A stretch of 64,000 bases of DNA, taken from JAMCYG01 sp027365565. Lineage in GTDB: Archaea; Micrarchaeota; Micrarchaeia; Micrarchaeales; Micrarchaeaceae. The notes beneath the pieces were generated by a model. The model was given only the letters and a program-made list of their open reading frames with translations, was not told the origin of the DNA and did not search any database. Below, piece after piece: positions 25,179-33,480 of the stretch (position 1 is the stretch's first letter; every line of letters begins with the position of its first letter). A program made the position numbers and the translations under genes. Location of the stretch: NCBI GenBank assembly GCA_027365565.1, contig DAHXMI010000010.1, positions 62,001 to 126,000 of the forward strand, given 5' to 3'.

Positions 25179-25367
25179 GCTTGGATCGAGTATTCACTAT
25201 ATAATTCGCTCCGAAACCCTCGGAAGCCTCAGGATATAGCGCTTATTATTTAGACCAAAAGCATATTTAATGTTTCTTTTGCCACTGATAGCCCCTTACG
25301 GCCCATACCCGGCACGCGGCCGGCACTCTTGGAGCATTCTTATAATGGTTGCATTCGAATTGGTAGT
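25179..25367. promoter_or_regulatory. Divergent promoter region between S19e and the thioesterase gene
   Basis: The spacer has an ATTATATAGTG element for S19e (minus) near 25195-25205. For the plus-strand gene there is a weak TTATAATGG stretch at 25340-25348. A GC-rich GGCCCATACCCGGCACGCGG segment lies at 25300-25319; I see no gene or RNA fold I can name in it. Confidence 0.4.
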
Positions 25368-25775
25368 ATGGCAGCCAAGAGATTTGTTTTTGATGACTAT
25401 GTCAGGATATATGACACCGACGCGCAGGGTGTTGTGCACTATGCCGGATATTACAGGTTCTTCACCGACGCAGTAGAGAAGTTCATGTCGAAGATAGCAG
25501 GCGTCAACTATCCGCTGTTCGACAGCAAGGTATGGTTCGTGGTCGTGGAGTCGGAGGCACAGTACCACAGGCCAGCGGTGCTGGGCGACAGGCTCTCAAT
25601 CACATTGACCACAAGCATGCCTTCCAAGAAGGCCCTGAGGTTCGACTTCAAGATAAGGAAGAAGGGTGTAGACATATGCAGCGGCCATATGGTCCAGGTG
25701 GCTATAGACAGGAAGCACTGGAAGGCAACCAATATACCGGCGAGGCTCGCCTCTCGTCTCGCTATGGGCTCATGA
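25368..25775 (+). CDS. Acyl-CoA thioesterase, 4HBT hot-dog fold (YbgC-like)
   Basis: 135 residues. The N-terminal motif YDTDAQGVVHYAGYYRFF carries the catalytic-type Asp and the GVVxxxxY pattern of the 4-hydroxybenzoyl-CoA thioesterase family. It should hydrolyse a short or aromatic acyl-CoA; the substrate cannot be read from sequence. ATG 25368 is chosen because the family motif begins about 14 residues later. Its end overlaps the convergent aminotransferase by 6 bases. Confidence 0.85.
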   Translation: MAAKRFVFDDYVRIYDTDAQGVVHYAGYYRFFTDAVEKFMSKIAGVNYPLFDSKVWFVVVESEAQYHRPAVLGDRLSITLTTSMPSKKALRFDFKIRKKGVDICSGHMVQVAIDRKHWKATNIPARLASRLAMGS

Positions 25776-27098
25776 GGTGCGCAACCTCTTGTCCGCATGC
25801 GCCACCGCATCCTCAAGTATGTCAAGGCCCTTTTCCAGGTGATCCACGCTTATAGTGGCGGCAGGTATCACTCTTATCGTTGACGCCCCTGCAGGCAGTA
25901 GCAGCAATCCGTTGGCGAAGCACTCGTTTAGTATGCTTTCGCGCTCCTTAACCGCTGGCTCCTTTGTAGTCCTGTCCCGCACCAGCTCGACACCTATCAT
26001 CAGGCCCATGCCCCTGACGTCTCCGATTATGCTGTAGCGCTCCTTCATTGCGTCGAGCCTCTTCATGATAATCCTTGATTTGGTGCTGACCTGACTTTTT
26101 ATGCTTTTCATGTTCCTCTTAAGATGAGATAGCGAGGCATCAGCAGCCGCAACAGATACGAGATTGCCGCCGAACGTGCTTGCGTGCGCGCCTGCAGGTA
26201 TGTTTCCGAGGGATTTTTTCACCACTGTGGCACCAAGCGGCAGGCCCGCGCCGAGAGCCTTTGCCATAGTATATATGTCTGCGGTGACGCCGAAGTTCTC
26301 CATTGCCAGGAATTTGCCCGTGCGCATGTATCCCGCCTGTACTTCGTCGGATATTAGCAGTATGTTGTTCTCGTCCAGCAGGGATTTCAGCTCCTTGAAG
26401 TAGTCCTTTGGCGGTACGATGTAACCACCCTCACCCTGAATTGGTTCCACTATCATGGCCGCGACCTCCTTTGGGTTGACCTCCTTCGAGAGAGGGTACT
26501 TCCTTATGTAATCTATGCAGGCGAACCCGCAGTCCGGATATTTCTGCTTGAACGGGCACCTGTAGCAGTACGCAAATGGCACGTGGACCGTGTTCGAGTA
26601 TGGGCCGAAGCCAGCGCGCTGGACAACGTTGCTCGCGGTAAGTTCCAGCGAGCCCTTTGACCTGCCGTGGAATGCACCGTAGAAGGCCATCATGTACTGG
26701 CGCTTGGTGAACAGCTTCGCGAACTTCACCGCCGCCTCGTTCGCCTCGGTGCCGGAGTTCGATAGGAATACCCTTCCGAAACCCTTCGGAAACATTTTGA
26801 GCAGCGACTCCGTGAACCTGACCGGAGGTTCAGCGTAGAAGTCGGTGAAGGCCGAGTGCATCAGCTTATCCACCTGCCCCTTCACCGCCCTTCTTACTTC
26901 AGGAAGCCCGTTCTCGCCCATCATATATACTGCGATGAAAGTCGAGAAGTCTATGAACCTGTTACCCTCTATGTCGTATACGAAATCGCCAGAGGTGTGG
27001 TCCGCAACGAAAGGGTATGACTCTCGTGTTGTAGTAATCATCACTTTTGAGTCTCTGGCTATGACCTTCCTGCTCTTGCCGGTAATGTTGACCTTCAT
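25770..27098 (-). CDS. Class III PLP-dependent aminotransferase (GABA/ornithine aminotransferase-like)
   Basis: 442 residues of PLP fold type I. FLSNSGTEANEAAVKFAK is the cofactor phosphate loop, ISDEVQAGYMRTGKF carries the PLP ring Asp, and the Schiff-base Lys is in TMAKALGAGLPLGA. It matches the 4-aminobutyrate/acetylornithine family; the amino donor is uncertain. ATG 27098 overlaps the stop of the acyl-CoA synthetase alpha gene. An amino acid degraded to an acyl-CoA and then to ATP is a sensible reading of the operon. Confidence 0.88.
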   Translation of the reverse strand: MKVNITGKSRKVIARDSKVMITTTRESYPFVADHTSGDFVYDIEGNRFIDFSTFIAVYMMGENGLPEVRRAVKGQVDKLMHSAFTDFYAEPPVRFTESLLKMFPKGFGRVFLSNSGTEANEAAVKFAKLFTKRQYMMAFYGAFHGRSKGSLELTASNVVQRAGFGPYSNTVHVPFAYCYRCPFKQKYPDCGFACIDYIRKYPLSKEVNPKEVAAMIVEPIQGEGGYIVPPKDYFKELKSLLDENNILLISDEVQAGYMRTGKFLAMENFGVTADIYTMAKALGAGLPLGATVVKKSLGNIPAGAHASTFGGNLVSVAAADASLSHLKRNMKSIKSQVSTKSRIIMKRLDAMKERYSIIGDVRGMGLMIGVELVRDRTTKEPAVKERESILNECFANGLLLLPAGASTIRVIPAATISVDHLEKGLDILEDAVAHADKRLRTS

Positions 27099-28519
27099 CA
27101 CAACATACCCTTCCTGTATTTTGAATAGTTTATTAGCGCTGCGAGAGACCTCGTTGCAGCCCCTGGCGACGCATATACTGGCACGCCGGTGCTCTCCAAC
27201 ATGTTCCTGTGCACCTCGGTGTAGCTGCCGCCTATGCTCACCACAACCAATGGCTTCTTTATGACACCGTTGAAGTGCGAGATGGTCGCCGCAACCCTGG
27301 AATCCGCACCCGGCGTCTGGAACAGCGCTATGACGATTATCGCATCCACGTTAGGGTCTGCGCTTATTGTAGATAGTGCGGCACTGAACCTTTTGTCGTC
27401 CGCATCGCCAGCCATGTCGAGAGGCTGCCTGACATTTACTATCGGAGGCATCGCCTTCCTCAGCTTTGCGTTGGATTCCTTCGCGAGTTCGGCCAGAGCA
27501 AGGCCGTTCTGGTATATCGCGTCCGTGGCTATGACTCCGGTGCCGCCTCCGTTTGTTATTATTGCTATCCTGTTGCCGGTGGTGAGTGGCTGCGTGTCGA
27601 ATATCTTTGCATAGTCGAGGAGTTCCTGCATGTCCTTGGCTATGGCGAATCCGGCCTGCTTGAACATCGCTTCGTAGGCCTCATAGCTGCCGGCGAGCGA
27701 TGCTGTGTGGGAGTGCGCCGCCTGGGCCCCTTCCTCAGTTATGCCGCCTTTTATTATTACGGTAGGCTTTACTTGGCTTGCCCTCTTCGCCGCCTCGAAA
27801 AATTCCCTGCCGCGCTTCACTCCTTCTAGATAGAATACTATCACCTTGGTGTCGTCGTCGCCGGCCAGGTATTCTATTATGTCTACCTCATCTATGTCGG
27901 CTGCATTGCCGTACGATATGAACTTTGCCAGGCCGAAGCCCTCATGGGCTATCAGGTCGAATATGGAGCTACCCACGGCACCGCTCTGCGACGCGAAGCT
28001 CACCCCTCCCACTTTTGGCTTGTCGATCTTGAATGAGGGCAGGAACATTGTGTTCACCCTTGACTTGGGATCTGTTACGCCGAGGCAGTTGGGTCCTATT
28101 ATCGGGATTGAGTATTTCCTAGCCTCAGACAGCATCTCCTCCTGCAGCTTCACGTTTCCGACTTCCGCGAATCCGCCGCTGACTACGATCGCTGACCTGA
28201 CGCCTGCAAGGCCGCAGTCCCTTATCGTTGCAGGCACTGCCGCCGCAGGTATGGCTATTACTGCGAGGTCTACCGGAGCCTTGATGTCCCTTATGCTCTT
28301 GTACGCCTTGAGGCCCAGTATTTCGGAGTCGCCTTTGTTGTTGACAGGGTATATCTTGCCTCCGTAGCCCTCGTCAAGGTAATTCTGGAGTATTATGTGG
28401 CCCACCTTGTCGGGATTGTTCGATGCGCCGATGACCGCTACGCTCTTCGGGTTCATCATTATGTCTATGCTTTTGTAATTCCCGACCTTCGTGCCCTTTG
28501 CCTTTGCAGCTTTCTCCAT
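27098..28519 (-). CDS. acdA: Acetate/acyl-CoA ligase (ADP-forming), alpha subunit
   Basis: 473 residues. A CoA-binding Rossmann domain (SVAVIGASNNPDKVGHIIL), a succinyl-CoA-ligase-like flavodoxin domain (SQSGAVGSSI) and the phospho-His motif AAHSHTASLAG are visible. With the beta subunit it converts acyl-CoA, ADP and phosphate to acid, CoA and ATP. I chose ATG 28519, which has GGTGAT 4 bases upstream; ATG 28531 is also in frame. The beta gene lies just upstream. Confidence 0.92.
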   Translation of the reverse strand: MEKAAKAKGTKVGNYKSIDIMMNPKSVAVIGASNNPDKVGHIILQNYLDEGYGGKIYPVNNKGDSEILGLKAYKSIRDIKAPVDLAVIAIPAAAVPATIRDCGLAGVRSAIVVSGGFAEVGNVKLQEEMLSEARKYSIPIIGPNCLGVTDPKSRVNTMFLPSFKIDKPKVGGVSFASQSGAVGSSIFDLIAHEGFGLAKFISYGNAADIDEVDIIEYLAGDDDTKVIVFYLEGVKRGREFFEAAKRASQVKPTVIIKGGITEEGAQAAHSHTASLAGSYEAYEAMFKQAGFAIAKDMQELLDYAKIFDTQPLTTGNRIAIITNGGGTGVIATDAIYQNGLALAELAKESNAKLRKAMPPIVNVRQPLDMAGDADDKRFSAALSTISADPNVDAIIVIALFQTPGADSRVAATISHFNGVIKKPLVVVSIGGSYTEVHRNMLESTGVPVYASPGAATRSLAALINYSKYRKGML

Positions 28520-28542
28520 CTCTATCACCATAGCCGTTGCTC

Positions 28543-29157
28543 TTACTCGATTATTCTCAGGTCGACCGCATGGTATGTGTCATCGTGCAGTATTATGGGA
28601 TTGAGATCCAGTTCGCTTATGTCGTTGTCGACCATGAGTCTTGACGCTTTCATCAGCAGCTCCTTCACCATCTTGAACTGTTTCTCGCCGCCCGCGACCA
28701 GGTTCCTCGACTTCAGCTGCGATATCATAGACTCGGCATCATAGCTGGTTATAGGGCATAGCCTGAGCGAGAAATCCTTGAACACCTCGACGTTTACTCC
28801 TCCAAGGCCGATGAGCAGCAGCTTGCCGAACTGTGCGTCTTTTCTGCCGCCCACTATTATTTCGGTGCCAGTCACCATCTTCTGCGCGAGTATCTTGTAT
28901 GGCGCGAACTTGTGTGCGGCCTTCCGAACCCTGTTGAAGCCGCTGGCTATCTCCTCCGGTGTTTTCAGGTCGACAGCAACGAGACCGCTCTTCGACTTGT
29001 GAGCCGGCTTCGAAGGTATGGCCTTGAGGACTATTGCGTCACCCTCGGCAAATCCCACTGCCTCGTCCGTGTTCTTTATGTACTTTGCCGGGACTACCTT
29101 TATCCCGTACATATTGAGCAGTTCCTCAGCCTTCATGTATTCCAATTGCTTTACCAT
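28543..29157 (-). CDS. acdB: Acetate/acyl-CoA ligase (ADP-forming), beta subunit
   Basis: 204 residues, an ATP-grasp domain. The beta signatures are IVLKAIPSKPAHKSKSGLVA, KMVTGTEIIVGGRKDAQFG and the terminal SELDLNPIILHDD. It provides the nucleotide site for the phospho-His of the alpha subunit. ATG 29157 follows a GGTG core by 9 bases. Separate alpha and beta genes are typical of several archaea. Confidence 0.92.
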   Translation of the reverse strand: MVKQLEYMKAEELLNMYGIKVVPAKYIKNTDEAVGFAEGDAIVLKAIPSKPAHKSKSGLVAVDLKTPEEIASGFNRVRKAAHKFAPYKILAQKMVTGTEIIVGGRKDAQFGKLLLIGLGGVNVEVFKDFSLRLCPITSYDAESMISQLKSRNLVAGGEKQFKMVKELLMKASRLMVDNDISELDLNPIILHDDTYHAVDLRIIE

Positions 29158-29191
29158 CAGACCATCCACCACTGGCCAGGCAAGATACCGG

Positions 29192-29965
29192 CTATATTAT
29201 ACCTCTCGAAAACAGCAACAGAAGCACGATTATGATTATCACTATAGCTATTATTGAGAATGTCTTCCTCTTCCTCCTGTTCTTGTCCGCCTTTATCTTC
29301 TTCTCGAGGTCTTCGAGTTCTGGGAATTCATCATGCTTCGCAGCGCCGGCAGGCCTCACCTCCTGCGGCTTGGATTGCTGCACTTGCTGCGGCATGGGCT
29401 GCGGCATCTGCTGCGGCTGGGCGGAATGCTGCACGACTTGGGGTGCGACAGGCGGCGCGCCCTGCTGCGGGGGGGCGGCCTTATTTTGCTCTTGCTCCGG
29501 CTGCACAGGCATGCCCTGCTTCACCTGCATAAATCCCTTCTCGGTGAGCATTATGCTAAGCTTGCCGCTCGATATCTCGTAATCTAGGTACTGCTGCGCC
29601 GACATCTTGTAGAGGTGCAGCGCAAGGTCTTTAGGCCTCACGTTCACGGCGCCTGATATGTCGGTTATCGATCTTTTGCCTCCTGATAGCTGATTGAGTA
29701 TCTCGAGGTCGAGATGATCGAAGAGAGTTGGCGCCTTCATCTCCGCTTCGTTTATCAGTTGCTTGCCAAGGTCTGTGAGCGTTATCGCGTTCTGGCTGCC
29801 GAATATAGTGGTGAAGTCTATGAGGCCTTTCTGCTTTAGCGTGCCGAGCACGTTGGATGCGTCGAAGAACGATGAGTTGATTGCGGACCCGAACCTCTCG
29901 ACCGTGCTGTCGGGCTTTACCCTTAGCAGCGTAACAAGGTCCATGAAGTTAGGTTCGTCAGGCAT
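29192..29965 (-). CDS. Membrane-anchored winged-helix protein
   Basis: 257 residues. Residues 1-75 and 80-145 look like two winged-helix units (FFDASNVLGTLKQKGLIDF; SITDISGAVNVRPKDLALHL). A Pro/Gln-rich linker follows (about 155-205), then a charged stretch and one C-terminal transmembrane helix (about 232-252) ending FSRGII. It is probably a cytoplasmic DNA-binding head tethered to the membrane. A TATA box at 29983-29992 puts the transcript start at the ATG, so it is probably leaderless. It heads the acdB-acdA-aminotransferase run (34 bases to acdB). Confidence 0.78.
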   Translation of the reverse strand: MPDEPNFMDLVTLLRVKPDSTVERFGSAINSSFFDASNVLGTLKQKGLIDFTTIFGSQNAITLTDLGKQLINEAEMKAPTLFDHLDLEILNQLSGGKRSITDISGAVNVRPKDLALHLYKMSAQQYLDYEISSGKLSIMLTEKGFMQVKQGMPVQPEQEQNKAAPPQQGAPPVAPQVVQHSAQPQQMPQPMPQQVQQSKPQEVRPAGAAKHDEFPELEDLEKKIKADKNRRKRKTFSIIAIVIIIIVLLLLFSRGII

Positions 29966-30080
29966 CCCGCATCCCGTTATATTATATAAGAGAAACCATA
30001 AATGCATTTATATGCTTATAGCGGCCAAGCATATTGGCGGCCAGAAACTGTCTGTTGCCATATTCCAGTCGTGATTGAAG
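29966..30080. promoter_or_regulatory. Divergent promoter region, winged-helix gene and beta-CASP nuclease
   Basis: The minus-strand element CTTATATAAT (29983-29992) serves the winged-helix gene. The plus-strand ATTTATATGC (about 30006-30015) fits the nuclease. GTGAT at 30069-30073 is the nuclease's ribosome-binding core. Confidence 0.5.
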
Positions 30081-31340
30081 ATGAAACTGCATTTCTACGG
30101 CGGAGCCTCCGAAGTCGGAAGGTCAGCCATAATGATACGGGACGAGAGATCATTCCTCTTCGACTATGGTATAAAGATCGAGGATGACCAGATGGATTAC
30201 CCGACGCAGGTCCCTACGGTGGATGCGGTGCTCCTGAGTCATGCCCACCTTGACCACAGCGGGTCTGTGCCTGTGATCTACACGGAGCAGTCGGCACCCA
30301 CATTCGGCACCGAAGGAACGCTCATGTTATCGGAGCTACTGCTGGAAGACGCGCTGAGCATAGCGAAGAAGGAGCACAGGCATCCGAGATTCCACAAGAA
30401 GCAGCTCAGTACTTTGATGAACAGATATGTGCGTATGGGCTATGATAAGCCTTACGAGTTCGGCAACTACACTTTATCTATGCATGACGCTGGGCACATA
30501 TGCGGAAGCGCAGTGACGCTGATTGAAAGGCACAAAGCGCGCAGCAACCGCAGGATAGTATATACCGGCGACTTCAAACTGCAGCACCAGTACCTGCATT
30601 CCGGCGCGAAGAAGATCCCATCAGATGTGCTCATAATCGAATCGACGTATGCAGGAAGGGAGCATGGCGATAGGAACCAACTCATCAACAATTTCATAAG
30701 CAAGATAAAGGAGACACTTGACAACGGCGGAACGGCATTGGTGCCTGCATTCGCCATAGGGAGGAGCCAGGAGATTCTGGCGATGCTCTACAAGCACGGC
30801 CTCTCCGAGTACACCTATCTGGATGGCATGGCGAAGAAGGCCACCAAGATAGTCATGAAACACCCGGATTCGATATCCGATACGAAGCTGCTTAACGACG
30901 CTGCCGAGAGCGTAAACTGGGTTGAGGACCGTACGCAGAGAAGGCACATAGTAGAGGAGCCATCGATAGTAGTTACCACAGCAGGCATGCTGAATGGCGG
31001 TCCGGCAATGGAATACATCAAGAGGATAAACAGCGATTCGCATATATTCCTCACCGGCTACCAGGTAGAGGGCACGAACGGCAACACGCTACTTGAGAAG
31101 GGTTATGTAGTGGACAATGGCAACAGGATAAAAGTGAACGTACCAGTTACCAAATTCGATTTCTCAGCACATGCAGGAGAAGCGGATTTGCACGAGTACA
31201 TAAGAGCCAGCGCGCCGAATACCGTAGTATGCGTGCATGGCGAGGCCAACGCGACCAGGCTGTTCGCTGAAGAGCTGCGAAATGAAGGATTCGACGCTCA
31301 CGCCCCGAAAGTGGGCGATACCATAGACCTGGCAGATTAA
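30081..31340 (+). CDS. Beta-CASP metallo-beta-lactamase ribonuclease (aCPSF2/RNase J-like)
   Basis: 419 residues. MBL motifs: LLSHAHLDHSGSVPV (HxHxDH), the His of HDAGHICGSA and VYTGDFKL. Beta-CASP motifs: a late Asp/Glu (IIESTYAGREHGDR), TTAGMLNGGP and FDFSAHAGEADL. There is no N-terminal KH domain, so it fits aCPSF2 or an archaeal RNase J rather than aCPSF1. Likely roles are mRNA 3' processing or 5' to 3' decay. ATG 30081 is 6 bases after GTGAT. Confidence 0.88.
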   Translation: MKLHFYGGASEVGRSAIMIRDERSFLFDYGIKIEDDQMDYPTQVPTVDAVLLSHAHLDHSGSVPVIYTEQSAPTFGTEGTLMLSELLLEDALSIAKKEHRHPRFHKKQLSTLMNRYVRMGYDKPYEFGNYTLSMHDAGHICGSAVTLIERHKARSNRRIVYTGDFKLQHQYLHSGAKKIPSDVLIIESTYAGREHGDRNQLINNFISKIKETLDNGGTALVPAFAIGRSQEILAMLYKHGLSEYTYLDGMAKKATKIVMKHPDSISDTKLLNDAAESVNWVEDRTQRRHIVEEPSIVVTTAGMLNGGPAMEYIKRINSDSHIFLTGYQVEGTNGNTLLEKGYVVDNGNRIKVNVPVTKFDFSAHAGEADLHEYIRASAPNTVVCVHGEANATRLFAEELRNEGFDAHAPKVGDTIDLAD

Positions 31341-31412
31341 GCGTCCGACGCAGGCAGAATACTTTATATCCTTTTGCAGATAATATTTGTCGATCAGTTC
31401 AGAGGTAAGACC

Positions 31413-32489
31413 ATGACAGAATCGCTCAGCCCGGATGACGAGGAGATATTGAAGTTTATTGAGAGTTCAAAGCCCAAGATATACATAGTAGGCACGGGCG
31501 GAAGCGGCAGCAACACGATAAACAGACTGAACACTATTGGAGTGCAGGGCGCGTCGCTAATCTCTATGAACACCGATGCGGCGCACTTGGTGAAGATGAA
31601 AGCCGATAGGAAGCTGCTGCTCGGCAAGAAGCTGACAAGGGGCCTTGGCGCTGGGAGCGACATAAAGGTGGGCGAAGAGGCGGCAATTGAGAGCAAAGAT
31701 GAGATAAGGCACGTACTCAACGACGCACAGATGGTATTCATAACGTGCGGCCTTGGAGGAGGCACTGGCACCGGATCCATAGCAACTATAGCGCACGAGG
31801 CGAAGGAGGCTGGCGCGCTCGTCACAGCGATAGTCACTCTTCCATTCTCCAGTGAAGGAAAGACAAGGATGCGGAACGCGCTGGAGGGACTTGCAAAGAT
31901 AAAGAGAGTTACCGACTCGATAATAATCATACACAATGACAGGCTGCTTTCTGTAGCGCCGGACATGCCGTTGAACATGGCGTTCAGGGTATGTGATGAG
32001 GTGCTGGCGAGTGCGGCCAAGGGCATAGTGGAGATGATAACCAAGCCAGGCATGGTAAACATAGACTTTGCGGATCTGAGGAGCGTGCTGCGCGACTCCG
32101 GCTATTCCGTAATAGGCACTGGCGAAGGCATGGCGACGAAGGGGCAGAGCAGGGCGGTAGTCGCGATAGAAAATGCGATAAAGAGCCCAATGCTCGAAGT
32201 CGACCTGTCCTCAGCGAAGAAGGCGCTCATCAACATAATAGGCAGTGACAGCCTAACCCTCAGGGAAGCGGAAACGATATTCCAGGAGGTTGCAGGTAGG
32301 ATAAGCACTGACGCGATGCTCAAGTGGGGGGCGAGGGTAGACGAAAACCTGCAGAAGGACTCGATTAGGATAATGATAGTTGTCAGCGGAGTCGAGTTCC
32401 CGGAATACACTACCGAAGGGATAAAGAAGACGATAGAGAGGTTCAACACTGTTGAAGACCTCGATGAGGTCTTCACGGACTTATCCTGA
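31413..32489 (+). CDS. ftsZ: Cell-division tubulin FtsZ
   Basis: 358 residues. The tubulin signature is GLGGGTGTGS; the N-terminal nucleotide loop has VGTGGSGSNTINRL, and the T7 synergy region follows in NIDFADLRSVLRDSG. It polymerises with GTP to form the division ring. No long C-terminal linker is present. ATG 31413 follows AGAGGT; TATA TACTTTATATCC lies at 31361-31372. Its last 9 bases overlap the convergent transporter. Confidence 0.95.
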   Translation: MTESLSPDDEEILKFIESSKPKIYIVGTGGSGSNTINRLNTIGVQGASLISMNTDAAHLVKMKADRKLLLGKKLTRGLGAGSDIKVGEEAAIESKDEIRHVLNDAQMVFITCGLGGGTGTGSIATIAHEAKEAGALVTAIVTLPFSSEGKTRMRNALEGLAKIKRVTDSIIIIHNDRLLSVAPDMPLNMAFRVCDEVLASAAKGIVEMITKPGMVNIDFADLRSVLRDSGYSVIGTGEGMATKGQSRAVVAIENAIKSPMLEVDLSSAKKALINIIGSDSLTLREAETIFQEVAGRISTDAMLKWGARVDENLQKDSIRIMIVVSGVEFPEYTTEGIKKTIERFNTVEDLDEVFTDLS

Positions 32490-33449
32490 TTTCCTTTGTG
32501 CCTCTTTTCCGCCTTCAGGGAAGGACCTCGCGGCCCTTCTTATCGCCACGATATATGAGGCAGCGCCTATCACGACCACCACGAATATTACCAGGAAGAA
32601 ACCGACGTTCAGAATGTCCAGTCCACGCACTTTCAGCCCAGTGCTTATGCCGTAGTTAAGAAGGCCTGGATACGCGAGTATCACCGCCCCCATTATGGCA
32701 AACGCCATGCCGCCGTAGTAGAGCACATTGCTGCTTATCTTCTTCGCAACATACTCCATTCCTTCCTTGGTGATCCTCTTCACGCGCGTGAGCCAGCCCC
32801 CGAATACGGAACCTACGACTATCTGCATCACCATTGTGCCGACGCCGAACAGCATGCCAGGGAGCCATGCAAAGTAATAGTTAGGCATTGCCGGCACGAG
32901 CACCGTGTACAGGATCAGGGCGAAGGCGCCGAACCCGAAGCCCGCTATTGTGCCGTGCACAAAAGCCATCTTCAATGGCACGTTATGTAGGACTTGCGCT
33001 TCGCTAACCGGGTTTATCTTGTGCCTGTATTCCTCAGCCTGCTCCTTTGAGCCCTTCCTGTGTATGCCTGTAATGTTGGCCATGACCTCTTCTAGGAAAT
33101 GCCAGTGAAGGTAGTATCTCTTATTGGCAATGTACGCGCCTGCGACGAACATCGCCAGACCGACGACGATATAAGTAATTCCAAAGGCGGCCGCCGTGGT
33201 GAAAATGGATGCGAGGGCGAAATACGCCAGCTCCGAGAGAAAGGCCCTCTGCAGTGTAAACCCAGATGAAAAAATGAGGCCTGCCTTCGCTCCTTTCTTG
33301 GCGCTGAAGCTCCCTATCGCATATGAGAATGTTATCGGCCACGTATGCTCATCAGGCACTATGCCGTGCATCAATCCGAGCAGAACAGAGAGAATCAGCG
33401 CGCCTGCGAATGTGACATTGGTTGGGTTATATACGTTTATCGGAAGCAT
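32481..33449 (-). CDS. NicO/RcnA-like membrane transporter
   Basis: 322 residues with about seven hydrophobic segments. The first helix has GLMHGIVPDEHTWPITFSYA, close to the HxxxxDH helix of nickel/cobalt and UreH-type transporters. A later HGTIAGFGFGAFALI helix is also family-like. A His-containing loop (about residues 115-150) lies between. Metal export or uptake is a family-level inference; the ion is unknown. The 3' end overlaps ftsZ. Confidence 0.72.
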   Translation of the reverse strand: MLPINVYNPTNVTFAGALILSVLLGLMHGIVPDEHTWPITFSYAIGSFSAKKGAKAGLIFSSGFTLQRAFLSELAYFALASIFTTAAAFGITYIVVGLAMFVAGAYIANKRYYLHWHFLEEVMANITGIHRKGSKEQAEEYRHKINPVSEAQVLHNVPLKMAFVHGTIAGFGFGAFALILYTVLVPAMPNYYFAWLPGMLFGVGTMVMQIVVGSVFGGWLTRVKRITKEGMEYVAKKISSNVLYYGGMAFAIMGAVILAYPGLLNYGISTGLKVRGLDILNVGFFLVIFVVVVIGAASYIVAIRRAARSFPEGGKEAQRKSG

Positions 33450-33480
33450 CGGCTACACTTCTCGCAATCCAGATCTGCTT

